64,000 nucleotides of DNA from NCBI RefSeq assembly GCF_009683175.1, contig NZ_WKKW01000001.1, positions 310,001 to 374,000 on the forward strand. Direction: 5' to 3'. The notes below the pieces were generated by a model. It was given only the letters and a program-made list of their open reading frames with translations. It was not told where the DNA came from and did not search any database. This DNA is from Bifidobacterium asteroides. GTDB taxonomy: Bacteria; Actinomycetota; Actinomycetes; Actinomycetales; Bifidobacteriaceae. Positions 44,368-55,584 of this stretch are shown in pieces. Every line of letters begins with the position of its first letter. The first letter of the stretch is position 1. The position numbers and the translations under genes were made by a program.

Positions 44368-46014
44368 TCACCCCCGTCTGTAGGTCACGTCGGACAAGGG
44401 CATCAGGGACTGGTTCAGATCGACCGGGAAGCCCTCCAACCCTGTCCGCCAGGCCGTGGTCACCCGGTAATTGAAGAGCCAGTCCGCCGCCGCGTCGTTG
44501 CTGACGATTCGGGCGGCCTGGGCCAGGAGCCTGTTGGAGTCATCGGCCGAGGTCGTGGCCATGGCCTTCTGGTAGAGCTCCTGGACCTGATGATTGTCAT
44601 AGTTGTAGTAGTAGTTGGGGTTGGCCCACTGATGGAAGTCGTGGCTCTCGCCATGATCCACCAGTGACAGGTCGTAGTCCTTGTTGGCATGCACGTCCTG
44701 CAGCCAGACCGAGAATTCCACCACCCGCACGTCCAGGTCGATGCCCACCTGGCGCAGCTGCGAGCGCAGCTGATCGCCCAACTCGCTGCCGTAGGTGTTG
44801 GCGTAGGTCAGCCGCAGCTTCAGCCGGTGGTCGGGACCATATCCGGCCTGGGACAGAAGCCGCCGTGCCTGCTCCGGATCGTGGGGGTAGAGTCCGGTCA
44901 GATCCTGATAGCCGGGATCCAGGGACGGTATTGGTCCGCCCAGGGCCCTGTCCGATCCGCCCCGGGAGGCGATCAGCTGCCGATGGTCGATGGCATAGCG
45001 GATGGCCTTCCGCACCCGCGGGTCGGATGTGGCGGCGCCCTTGCCGTTCATGGCCAGGACGTACTTGTCGGTGTCATTGCCCTCCTTGACCTGGAAGTCG
45101 GGGTTGTTGCGGAAGGAGCTGGCCAGATTCTCAGTGACCGGAGCCAGCACCTGCACATCCCCGCTGCGCAGGGCGTTGACGGCAGCATTGTCGTCATTGA
45201 GGTAACGGATGACGATGGTTGGCGTCTTAGGCTTGTCGCTCCCCCAGTAGTGCGGATCGGCCTTGAGCGTGACCGAGTCGTTTGGGCGGAAGCTTTCCAG
45301 CAGATATGGGCCGGAACCCACGGCCTGGGTCTTCATGTCGTAATGGGCCCGCCGGTCAAAGACCAGGCCAGCCCGGCCGCTCAGCTGCCAGAGCAGGTCC
45401 TGGTAGGGTCTGGACAGCGTCAGACGCACCGTCAGCGGATCCGTGGCCTCAACGTCCTGGAAACCCTCCAGCATCTCGCTACCCTGATAGTGTCCTGCCA
45501 TAAGCCCGCGTATGGAGTCGACCACGTCCTGGGCCCGAAGAGCATGATTGTTGGAGAAACGGATGCCCTCATGCAGGTTGAAAGTGTAGACCAGCCCGTC
45601 CTCGGAGACATTCCAGGTCCTGGCCAGGCCCGGGCGCACCCGGTTCCGGGAATCCCGTGACACCAGGCCCTGATAGACGTTGCCGATCAGAAGCTGATCC
45701 AGCGCCGTGCCCGACTGGTTGCGGATGTCCAAGTTGGTGGGAGCAAGCTTGAGCCCCACCGTGACCGAATCCGCTACAGTTCCGCCCTCGGCCTGGCCAG
45801 TAGCACCACGATGCCCGGTCCACAGGGAGAATGCCAAGGCCAGGGCCAGCAGGAGACTGAGCAGCTTCCAGGGCAGGGTGTTACCGCCCGACCTCATGGG
45901 CCTGATCCTGGCGTTGAGTTCGGGATCGGTGCTGGGGCCTGACTCCTGGGCCGCATCTGTATCTGTTGCGGTCACGCTGTCATGCGCATGCGTGCCGTGT
46001 CGATCTGCATTCAT
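44368..46014 (-). CDS. Family 5 peptide-binding protein with N-terminal membrane anchor
   Basis: A 548-residue solute-binding protein (family 5, DppA/OppA). After 45 hydrophilic residues comes a hydrophobic segment LPWKLLSLLLALALAFSLW without a lipobox cysteine, so it is either a membrane anchor or an unusual signal peptide. The mature fold shows VTVGLKLAPTNLDIRNQ, LARTWNVSEDGLVYTFNLHEGIRFSN (in parts) and SGPYLLESFRPNDSVTLKADPHYWG (in parts). ATG 46014 is used: AAGGAT precedes it by 6 bases. First gene of the operon; peptides are the likely cargo. Confidence 0.88.
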   Translation of the reverse strand: MNADRHGTHAHDSVTATDTDAAQESGPSTDPELNARIRPMRSGGNTLPWKLLSLLLALALAFSLWTGHRGATGQAEGGTVADSVTVGLKLAPTNLDIRNQSGTALDQLLIGNVYQGLVSRDSRNRVRPGLARTWNVSEDGLVYTFNLHEGIRFSNNHALRAQDVVDSIRGLMAGHYQGSEMLEGFQDVEATDPLTVRLTLSRPYQDLLWQLSGRAGLVFDRRAHYDMKTQAVGSGPYLLESFRPNDSVTLKADPHYWGSDKPKTPTIVIRYLNDDNAAVNALRSGDVQVLAPVTENLASSFRNNPDFQVKEGNDTDKYVLAMNGKGAATSDPRVRKAIRYAIDHRQLIASRGGSDRALGGPIPSLDPGYQDLTGLYPHDPEQARRLLSQAGYGPDHRLKLRLTYANTYGSELGDQLRSQLRQVGIDLDVRVVEFSVWLQDVHANKDYDLSLVDHGESHDFHQWANPNYYYNYDNHQVQELYQKAMATTSADDSNRLLAQAARIVSNDAAADWLFNYRVTTAWRTGLEGFPVDLNQSLMPLSDVTYRRG

Positions 46015-46159
46015 TGACGAATCCTTATGCTGCGGTTGACCGCCATTCTGGTCGATCACCGCCCACCAGCATACTCCCTGAAGCCATCACCCAGGCTTAT
46101 GCGCTTAGGATGGATTCGGAAAGCGCCACGCGCCCGGACGACGGCAGGGAGGAAGAGAC

Positions 46160-49127
<2,968 letters not shown>

Positions 49128-49880
49128 TCAGGCTTCTCCTTGAGGATCCAAGGGAACAGAGGAGGTGAAGATGCGTTTAACCCTGGTGAAGGGGTCGGTG
49201 AACTCCAGACGACGGGCCACCAATTGCAGTGGCCGGGAGAAGTCGTCGTAGGCCCGGGCCTGGATTCTGGGGTAAAGATCGTCGCCCACGATGGGCAGCC
49301 CAAGGGCATTCATGTGCACACGAAGCTGATGGGTCTTGCCGGTCTGCGGATAAAGCGTGTAGGTGGCCAGACATCCCCGGCCCGCCGCCAGTTCAATCCT
49401 GGTAACGGCATTGACCGGTCCGCGCTCCTCCCAGGCCTGGAGAACCCCTCGACGCTTGATAACCCGGGAGCGGCGCTCTAGCGGGAAGACCCGCGGCGGA
49501 TCCAGATGTCGCACGGTGCCGGTCCGCGGACGAACCATGGGTCGCACCGGCGCCAGACACTGGTAGACCTTGCGCACGCGATGCTCCTGGAAGAGCATCT
49601 GGTATGCCCGCCTGGCGGCCGGATCGCGCACAAGGACAAGCACACCCGCGGTGGCCCTGTCGAGCCTGTGGGCGGGTATGATGTCGGGCTCCCCGTAGAG
49701 CCGTCGCATCCGGATCAACACGGTTTCCGCGTGCCACATCCCCCTGGGCATGGTGGCCAGGAAGTGGGGCTTGTCGACCACAATGATGCGACGGTCCTCA
49801 TAGATGACTTTGGGCTCGAAGGGGATCTGCGGCTCCTCCAGAACGATCCGATGCCCCCGCTGCTCGGACCCGACGACCAT
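49128..49880 (-). CDS. RluA-family RNA pseudouridine synthase
   Basis: A 250-residue pseudouridine synthase of the RluA family. The catalytic aspartate lies in PAHRLDRATAGVLVLVRD, the family signature; the supporting tyrosine/arginine segments EDRRIIVVDKPHFLATMP and CLATYTLYPQTGKTHQLRVHMNALGLPIVGDDLYP (in parts) are also present. There is no S4 domain, unlike RluC/RluD, so this is a short RluA-like form. The target base in rRNA or tRNA is not known. Starts 9 bases after glmS with GAGG as ribosome site. Confidence 0.9.
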   Translation of the reverse strand: MVVGSEQRGHRIVLEEPQIPFEPKVIYEDRRIIVVDKPHFLATMPRGMWHAETVLIRMRRLYGEPDIIPAHRLDRATAGVLVLVRDPAARRAYQMLFQEHRVRKVYQCLAPVRPMVRPRTGTVRHLDPPRVFPLERRSRVIKRRGVLQAWEERGPVNAVTRIELAAGRGCLATYTLYPQTGKTHQLRVHMNALGLPIVGDDLYPRIQARAYDDFSRPLQLVARRLEFTDPFTRVKRIFTSSVPLDPQGEA

Positions 49881-49889
49881 GGACAGCCT

Positions 49890-51782
49890 CTATTCCACAG
49901 TGACCGACTTGGCCAGGTTGCGGGGCTTGTCCACGTCCAGGCCCTTGAGCCGGGCCATGTCCAGGGCGAACAACTGCAGGGGGACCACATCCACCAGGGG
50001 GCTGAGCAGGGTCGGGCAGGGCGGCCGCCAAAAGACCACGTCAGCATAGCGGTCGGCGTCCGGGTCGCCCTCCTCGGCTACAACGATAGTGAAGGCACCG
50101 CGGGCCTTGACCTCCTCGATGGCCGAGATGACCTTATCGTGCAGCACATTGCGGCCCCGGGCGCTGGGGACGATGACCACCACAGGCTCCCCCGGCTCCA
50201 CCAGGGCGATGGGCCCGTGCTTGAGCTCGCCAGCGGCGAACCCTTCGGTGAAGATGTAGGCGATCTCCTTGAGCTTGAGCGCCCCCTCCAGGGCCACCGG
50301 ATAGCCCACATGCCGCCCCAGGAAGAGGAAGGAGTGGGCCTTGGACATGCGCTGAGCCGTCTGACTGATGACCTCGGCCTGACTGTCCAGCACCTTCTGA
50401 ATCTTGGCAGGCATGGCCTTGAGGCTGTCGATGGTCTGGTGGATCTCGTCTCGATACATGGTTCCCTTGACCTGGGCCAGATAGAGCCCCAGCAGGTAGG
50501 CCGCCACGATCTGGGCCAGAAAGGCCTTGGTGGAGGCCACAGCCACCTCGGGGCCGGCGTGCGTGTAGAGCACGGCATCGGACTCCCTGGGGATGGTGGA
50601 CCCCTGGGTGTTGCAGATGGCCAAAACCCGTGAACCCTGCTCGCGCGCATGCCGGAGCGCCATCAGCGTGTCCATGGTCTCCCCGGACTGGGAAATGGCC
50701 ACGACCAGGGTGCGCGGGGTCAGAATGGGATCACGGTAGCGGAACTCGTGGGCCAGCTCGACCTCCACCGGAATGCGGACCCAGTGCTCGATGGCGTACT
50801 TGGCCACCAGGCCCGCGTAGGAGGCCGTGCCACAGGCCACCACGATAATCTTGTCGATCTGACGGAAGACATCCTCATCGATATGGACCTCGTCCAGATC
50901 CAGGTCGCCTGACTCGTCGTACCTACCCAGCAGAGTGTTGGAGACCGCCGCAGGATCCTCGTGAATCTCCTTGTCCATGAAGGAGTCCCACCCGCCCTTT
51001 TCGGCGGCCGAGGCATCCCAGTCGATGGTGTAGCGGCGCGGATGTTCCACCGGATGCCCTTGGAAGTCGGTGACCACGACCTGGTCCGCGCTGATACAGA
51101 CCGCCTGGTCCTGACCCAGCTCCATGGCTCGACGGGTATAGGCCACGAAGGCGGCCACATCGGAGCCCAGGTAGTTCTCTCCGTCTCCCAGGCCAACCAC
51201 CAACGGCGAATCGTGTCGGATACCCACCACCAGATCGGGCTGCCTTGAGTCCACGGCCAAGATGGTGAAAGCCCCTTTGAGCATACGGGCCAGCCGCCTG
51301 ACGGCCTCGAAGATGTCCGGCTGGCCGGTGGCAACGATAATCTCCTGGGCGATCTTGCCCAGAAGCTTGGCAGCCACCTCGGTGTCCGTGGAGGAGACGA
51401 AGGTGTACCCCTCGGTCTCCAGGTCCAGACGAAGCCTGGATGCGTTCTCGATGATCCCGTTGTGGATCAGCGCGACCTTGCCGTCGCGGCTGATGTGGGG
51501 ATGGGCGTTGATGTCAGTGGGTTCGCCATTGGTGGCCCAACGGGTGTGGCCGATGCCCACAGTTGCCTCGGGCATTGGCTTGGCCTTCAGATCGGCGACC
51601 AGATTGCCCAAGCGCCCGGCCTTCTTGCGTACGGCCACCCGTGCCATCCCAGGGGCAGCCAGGGCCACTCCGGCCGAGTCATAGCCCCGGTACTCCAGGC
51701 GTTCCAGGCCCTTGAGGCAGACCTCCAGGGGTCTGCCGCAGGCCGTCCGTACTGATCCCGCATAACCGACGATTCCGCACAT
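49890..51782 (-). CDS. glmS: Glutamine-fructose-6-phosphate aminotransferase
   Basis: GlmS makes glucosamine 6-phosphate for cell-wall synthesis. The 630-residue protein starts MCGIVGYAG: after Met removal Cys1 is the glutaminase nucleophile, which fixes the start at 51782 rather than the in-frame ATG at 51800. The glutaminase domain continues with GIGHTRWATNGEPTDINAHPH (in parts), and two SIS domains follow: VACGTASYAGLVAKYAIE and LFLGRHVGYPVALEGALKLKEI (in parts), with the C-terminal DVVPLQLFALDMARLKGLDVDKPRNLAKSVTVE (in parts). No glmS ribozyme is seen upstream. Confidence 0.97.
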   Translation of the reverse strand: MCGIVGYAGSVRTACGRPLEVCLKGLERLEYRGYDSAGVALAAPGMARVAVRKKAGRLGNLVADLKAKPMPEATVGIGHTRWATNGEPTDINAHPHISRDGKVALIHNGIIENASRLRLDLETEGYTFVSSTDTEVAAKLLGKIAQEIIVATGQPDIFEAVRRLARMLKGAFTILAVDSRQPDLVVGIRHDSPLVVGLGDGENYLGSDVAAFVAYTRRAMELGQDQAVCISADQVVVTDFQGHPVEHPRRYTIDWDASAAEKGGWDSFMDKEIHEDPAAVSNTLLGRYDESGDLDLDEVHIDEDVFRQIDKIIVVACGTASYAGLVAKYAIEHWVRIPVEVELAHEFRYRDPILTPRTLVVAISQSGETMDTLMALRHAREQGSRVLAICNTQGSTIPRESDAVLYTHAGPEVAVASTKAFLAQIVAAYLLGLYLAQVKGTMYRDEIHQTIDSLKAMPAKIQKVLDSQAEVISQTAQRMSKAHSFLFLGRHVGYPVALEGALKLKEIAYIFTEGFAAGELKHGPIALVEPGEPVVVIVPSARGRNVLHDKVISAIEEVKARGAFTIVVAEEGDPDADRYADVVFWRPPCPTLLSPLVDVVPLQLFALDMARLKGLDVDKPRNLAKSVTVE

Positions 51783-51868
51783 GGGCCCCAGTCTAGCCAC
51801 GGGAGTTCCACCTCTGCCCGTCCAGAAGGCTTCTTGCCGGAATTTCTACAACCTGGCAGAGCCTGAGA

Positions 51869-52681
51869 CTAGAGCACGGTATGCAGGAATTCAGTGAACC
51901 TCTCGGTGCGAGGATGGTCGATGGTGTCAGGGCCTCCCTGTTCCACTACGACACCCTGGTCCATGAAGACGATCTGCTCAGCCACCTCGCGGGCGAAGCC
52001 CATTTCGTGGGTGACCACCACCATGGTCATGCCCTGTTGGGCAACCTGCCGCATGACCCCCAGGACCTCCCCCACCAACTCCGGATCCAGGGCTGAGGTG
52101 GGCTCGTCGAAGAGCATGATGTCAGGGTGCATGGCCAGGGCTCGCGCGATGGCCACACGCTGCTGCTGGCCGCCGGAGAGCTGGGCGGGATAGTAGTCCA
52201 TCCTGTCCTCCAGCCCTACACGTTCCAGCTGTGCCTGTGCCTCCTTGCGGGCATCGGTCTTGGGAACCCGTCCCACATGTACCGGCGCCTCCATGACGTT
52301 CTCCAAGGCGGTCATGTGGGGGAAGAGGTTGAAACGCTGGAAGACCATACCGATCTTGGAGCGCTGCCTGGCAATGGCCTTGTCGTCCAGGGTCTGCAGC
52401 ACAGGGCCCTTGCCGGTATCAATTTTCCGGTATCCGGTCAGCTCGCCGTCTACATAAATCTCGCCGGCTGTACGGGTCTCCAACTGGTTGATCAGCCTCA
52501 GTAGCGTTGACTTGCCGGAACCGGAAGGCCCCAGGACGGCCGTTACCGTGCCGGGCATGACCTCCAGGTTGATTCCACGCAGCACATGCTGATTGCCGAA
52601 TACCTTGTGCACATTTCTGATGACGATGGCCGGATCCTTGCCGCCTTGACCGTCTTTCCTGGTCTGCCTGTCCTCGTCCAT
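51869..52681 (-). CDS. Polar amino acid ABC transporter ATPase (GlnQ/HisP type)
   Basis: A 270-residue ATPase: Walker [37 protein letters not shown], signature [19 protein letters not shown], Walker [17 protein letters not shown], switch His [15 protein letters not shown]. The [11 protein letters not shown] and HEMGFA pieces are specific to amino-acid transporters. GAGGAG lies ahead of the ATG. It is 16 bases downstream of the permease gene, the last of the three-gene operon. Confidence 0.95.
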   Translation of the reverse strand: MDEDRQTRKDGQGGKDPAIVIRNVHKVFGNQHVLRGINLEVMPGTVTAVLGPSGSGKSTLLRLINQLETRTAGEIYVDGELTGYRKIDTGKGPVLQTLDDKAIARQRSKIGMVFQRFNLFPHMTALENVMEAPVHVGRVPKTDARKEAQAQLERVGLEDRMDYYPAQLSGGQQQRVAIARALAMHPDIMLFDEPTSALDPELVGEVLGVMRQVAQQGMTMVVVTHEMGFAREVAEQIVFMDQGVVVEQGGPDTIDHPRTERFTEFLHTVL

Positions 52682-52697
52682 GATTCTCCTCCTGCGC

Positions 52698-53672
52698 TCA
52701 GGCGTTCAGCCCGGCCATCATGACCTTGTTGACCTTGTCAGTCTCCTGGCGGGTCTGCGGGTCCTCGCCATCCTTGCCGTCCTTGGCCCCCGACCCGGCC
52801 AGGGGCCGCGAGTCGAAGCCCTTGCCGTAGTGCTTCTCCAGCTGGGCCTGGATGACCATCAGAACGGAGGTGATGACCAGGTACCAGATGCAGGCCACAA
52901 TCAGCAGCGGGATGGTCTTGTAGATGCGGTTGGCGATGGCGTTGGTGGCGAACTGGAGCTCCAGGGTGAAGGGCACGGCAAGAGCCAGGGACGTGGTCTT
53001 GAGCATGCCGATGGTCTCATTGCCGGTAGGCGGCACGATGATGCGCATGGCCTGAGGCAGGACGATCCGCCGCATGATCATGGATGGCGGCATGCCCAGG
53101 GCCTTGGCTGCCTCCTCCTGGCCGGGATCCACAGCCTCGATGCCGGCACGGACGATTTCGGAAAGATAGGCGGCCTCGTTGAGCCCCAGGCCCAGAACCG
53201 TGGCCACAGTGGCGTTCAGCACGGTCTTGGTGTCGATGCTCCAGAATTCGGGACCGAAGGGGATGCCGATGGCCAGTTTGGGTATCAACACGGAAAGCAG
53301 GCCCCAGAAGACCAGCTGGGTGTATACAGGAGTGCCGCGGAAGAACCAGATGAAGAACCAGCTGACCCAGCGCAGGACCGGATTGGACGATTTGCGCATG
53401 ACTGCAAGGATGATGGCCAGGATTGTGGCCAGGACCATGGCATAGACGGTCAGTAGCAGGGTCCACTTGATGCCGTCCAGGACGTGCTCATTGAAGAGGT
53501 ACTTCCAGACCGTGGGCCAGTCAAAGTTGGGATTGGTCACCATGCCGTGGATCAGCATGGCCACGAAGATGGCCACGATGACGGCAGCCACGATCGGCCC
53601 CGGTTTGCGCACCGGCCTGGCATGTATTCTGCCGGGGATCTGAATCTGGTCCGTCCCCTTCTTGGTATGCAT
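52698..53672 (-). CDS. Polar amino acid ABC transporter permease
   Basis: A 324-residue permease of the HisMQ family: [22 protein letters not shown], a conserved [18 protein letters not shown], and the EAA loop [35 protein letters not shown] (in parts). Five to six helices are visible. A long N-terminal tail (about 50 residues, with one extra helix [17 protein letters not shown]) and a C-terminal tail of about 40 charged residues extend beyond the core. A hairpin lies upstream between it and the binding-protein gene. Confidence 0.93.
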   Translation of the reverse strand: MHTKKGTDQIQIPGRIHARPVRKPGPIVAAVIVAIFVAMLIHGMVTNPNFDWPTVWKYLFNEHVLDGIKWTLLLTVYAMVLATILAIILAVMRKSSNPVLRWVSWFFIWFFRGTPVYTQLVFWGLLSVLIPKLAIGIPFGPEFWSIDTKTVLNATVATVLGLGLNEAAYLSEIVRAGIEAVDPGQEEAAKALGMPPSMIMRRIVLPQAMRIIVPPTGNETIGMLKTTSLALAVPFTLELQFATNAIANRIYKTIPLLIVACIWYLVITSVLMVIQAQLEKHYGKGFDSRPLAGSGAKDGKDGEDPQTRQETDKVNKVMMAGLNA

Positions 53673-53736
53673 CTCCTGCTTCCTTCCGCACCGCTGTACT
53701 TGTTCAGGCCTGATCCATTGGCCGAACCACCTGCTG

Positions 53737-53770
53737 AGGCGCGGGTCGCCCGGTGTGACGACCCGCGCCT
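53737..53770 (-). terminator. 12-bp hairpin between binding-protein and permease genes
   Basis: AGGCGCGGGTCG (53737-53748) and CGACCCGCGCCT (53759-53770) form a perfect 12-bp stem with a ten-base loop, beginning 9 bases after the binding-protein stop. There is no T tract, so partial termination or mRNA protection, giving more binding protein than permease, is the likely role. Confidence 0.6.
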
Positions 53771-53779
53771 GGCCTTGCC

Positions 53780-54718
53780 TCAGTCAGAGACCGCAGGGTT
53801 GATCTCCGCCTTCTCAACAGCACCGCTCTGGACGCCCCAATTCTTGAGGATCTTGGCGTAGACGCCGTCGTCAATCAGCTTCTGAAGAGCCGCCTGGGTG
53901 GCCTCGGCCATGCCACTGCCCTTCTTCAGAGCGGCACCTTGCAGGACGATGTCGGTATCCTTGCCCAGCTTTTCCAACTGGCCGTCGGTCTGCTTGATGG
54001 CATACCCGGTCACCTGGGAGTCAGCGTAGAAGACATCGATCTTGCCGTTGACCACTGCCGTGGCTGCATCGGTCTGCTGCTTGTAGGACTGCACGTCCAC
54101 CGGCTTCTTGCCCTTGGCCTTGCACTCGGCCGAGATCTTGTCGGTTGCCTGCTGCTCTTCGATGGTCCCGGTCTGCACGCCGACCTTGACGCCGCAGATG
54201 TCGTCAGGGTTGATCTTGGAGGGGTTGCCCTTCTTGACGGCAAAGGCCGTACCTGCCTTGAAGGTGGTGACGAAGTCGACCGACTGCATCCGCTCCTTGG
54301 TGATGGTGAAGCTGGCGATGCCCGCGTCATACTTGCTGCCGATGGCCGGGATGATGGTATCGAAGGAGGCGCTGACCATCTCCCCATCGAGCCCCATGAC
54401 CTTGGCAATGGCGTTCGACAGGTCCACGTCAAAGCCAATCGGGGTCTTTCCATCCTCACTCATGAACTCGCCAGGCGCATATGAGGTCTCCATACCCACG
54501 GTCAGCTTGCCGTCCTTGGAAACCGACTCGGGCACCTTGGCCGCGATGGCCGGATCCTTCTTGATACCGCTGACGTCAAAAGCCGCTGGGTGGGAGCTTG
54601 TGGTGGCCTTGCCCGATGCACTGCTGGTGTCCGCCTCGTCTGTGGTTCCGCAGGCTCCGATGGAGGCCAGCAGGGTGATACTCAGAGCCGTCGCCAACAC
54701 CGCCTTGATCTTGCCCAT
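53780..54718 (-). CDS. Amino-acid-binding lipoprotein of the ABC transporter
   Basis: A 312-residue family 3 binding protein. The signal sequence MGKIKAVLATALSITLLASIGAC ends with lipobox SIGAC, giving a lipid-anchored protein. The binding fold shows LTVGMETSYAPGEFM, PIGFDVDLSNAIAKVMG, GSKYDAGIASFTITKERM, KVGVQTGTIEEQQ and DVFYADSQVTGYAI, typical for polar amino acids; the cargo is not certain. ATG 54718 is chosen since AGGAG lies 5 bases before it; upstream codons to 54787 are in frame but unlike a signal peptide. First gene of the operon. Confidence 0.92.
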   Translation of the reverse strand: MGKIKAVLATALSITLLASIGACGTTDEADTSSASGKATTSSHPAAFDVSGIKKDPAIAAKVPESVSKDGKLTVGMETSYAPGEFMSEDGKTPIGFDVDLSNAIAKVMGLDGEMVSASFDTIIPAIGSKYDAGIASFTITKERMQSVDFVTTFKAGTAFAVKKGNPSKINPDDICGVKVGVQTGTIEEQQATDKISAECKAKGKKPVDVQSYKQQTDAATAVVNGKIDVFYADSQVTGYAIKQTDGQLEKLGKDTDIVLQGAALKKGSGMAEATQAALQKLIDDGVYAKILKNWGVQSGAVEKAEINPAVSD

Positions 54719-54772
54719 GTCTTCTCCTCTTCCGGACCGCCCCGAAGCGACCCCGATTGCTCTTGATTGACA

Positions 54773-54806
54773 TGCACTATTATGCACACATTTGTATTTT
54801 TATGCA
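54773..54806 (-). promoter_or_regulatory. Two AT-rich palindromic boxes, ArgR-box-like
   Basis: TGCACTATTATGCA (54773-54786) and TGTATTTTTATGCA (54793-54806) are palindromes with centres 20 bases apart, about two DNA turns. On the minus strand they read TGCATAATAGTGCA and TGCATAAAAATACA, close to the ARG-box form TGNAT-N4-ATNCA. They lie 55-88 bases upstream of the amino-acid-binding lipoprotein gene. An arginine or other amino-acid regulator is plausible but unproven. The remainder of the 54807-55015 gap shows nothing clear. Confidence 0.4.
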
Positions 54807-55015
54807 TACAGAATAAGGTTAACTCAATCCTGCTGACTGACTACCCTGGTATTTTTGGCTCCATAGCAGGCCAAAGACGCTATTCAACACTGTCGATTGC
54901 CGCCAGCCCCGGGCGTGTCGAATGTGTATAGAACGGGAAGCCCTCAGTGGGCGATTGTCGGTCGTTATGAAATTCAGGGAATTCGGTAGGTCTATCTGAA
55001 GGTATGGCTCGAAGC

Positions 55016-55492
55016 TTAGCCCCGCCGGTTGCGGTAGCGCATGGCCCTTTGAGCCTCGCGGCGATCCTGCTCCTCCCTCAGAGACTGGCGCTTGTCATAC
55101 TCACGCTTTCCTCGGGCCACAGCGATCTCGACTTTAACCCTGCCGTCCTTGAAATACAGACTCAAAGGGACGATTGTATAGCCCTTGGCCTGAATCTGCC
55201 GCTCCAAACGAACGATCTGCTTGGCATGGAGGAGCAACTTGCGCTTGCGCTTGGGGGCGTGGTTGTTCCAGGTGCCATTGAGGTATTCAGGGATATTGGC
55301 GTTCTCCAGCCAGACCTCGTGCCGCCGGTCAATGCTGACGAATGACTCGGCCAGGGATGCACGCCCCTCTCGCAGAGACTTGACCTCGGTCCCGGTCAAC
55401 GCGATGCCGGCCTCGTACCGATCCTCAATCTGGTAGTCATGACGGGCCCTGCGGTTCTGGGCGATCATCGACGTGCCTGTTTCCTTAGCCAT
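55016..55492 (-). CDS. smpB: SsrA-binding protein
   Basis: SmpB binds tmRNA and rescues stalled ribosomes. The 158-residue protein has NRRARHDYQIEDRYEAGIALTGTEVKSLREGRASL (in parts), the conserved ENANIPEYLNG, HAPKRKRKLLLHAKQI and a basic C-terminal tail (KREYDKRQSLREEQDRREAQRAMRYRNRRG, in parts) that enters the ribosome. No tmRNA gene is seen in the window. It is the last gene of the prfB-ftsE-ftsX-CHAP-smpB block. Confidence 0.97.
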   Translation of the reverse strand: MAKETGTSMIAQNRRARHDYQIEDRYEAGIALTGTEVKSLREGRASLAESFVSIDRRHEVWLENANIPEYLNGTWNNHAPKRKRKLLLHAKQIVRLERQIQAKGYTIVPLSLYFKDGRVKVEIAVARGKREYDKRQSLREEQDRREAQRAMRYRNRRG

Positions 55493-55584
55493 AATATCCT
55501 CCTCTCGATCGCGCCAAGGAGGCTACCTGGCACTCCGGACAGTGATAATGCCGTTCCAAGTGGCGGACCTGGCCCGCATCGGCA

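Noticed and set aside
51783-51868. glmS ribozyme upstream of glmS
   Set aside because: The gap is 86 bases and lacks the ribozyme's core; such ribozymes are also mainly known from Firmicutes.
54807-55015. tmRNA gene next to smpB
   Set aside because: No tRNA-like end with a T arm and CCA, and no tag-peptide frame was found in the gap.
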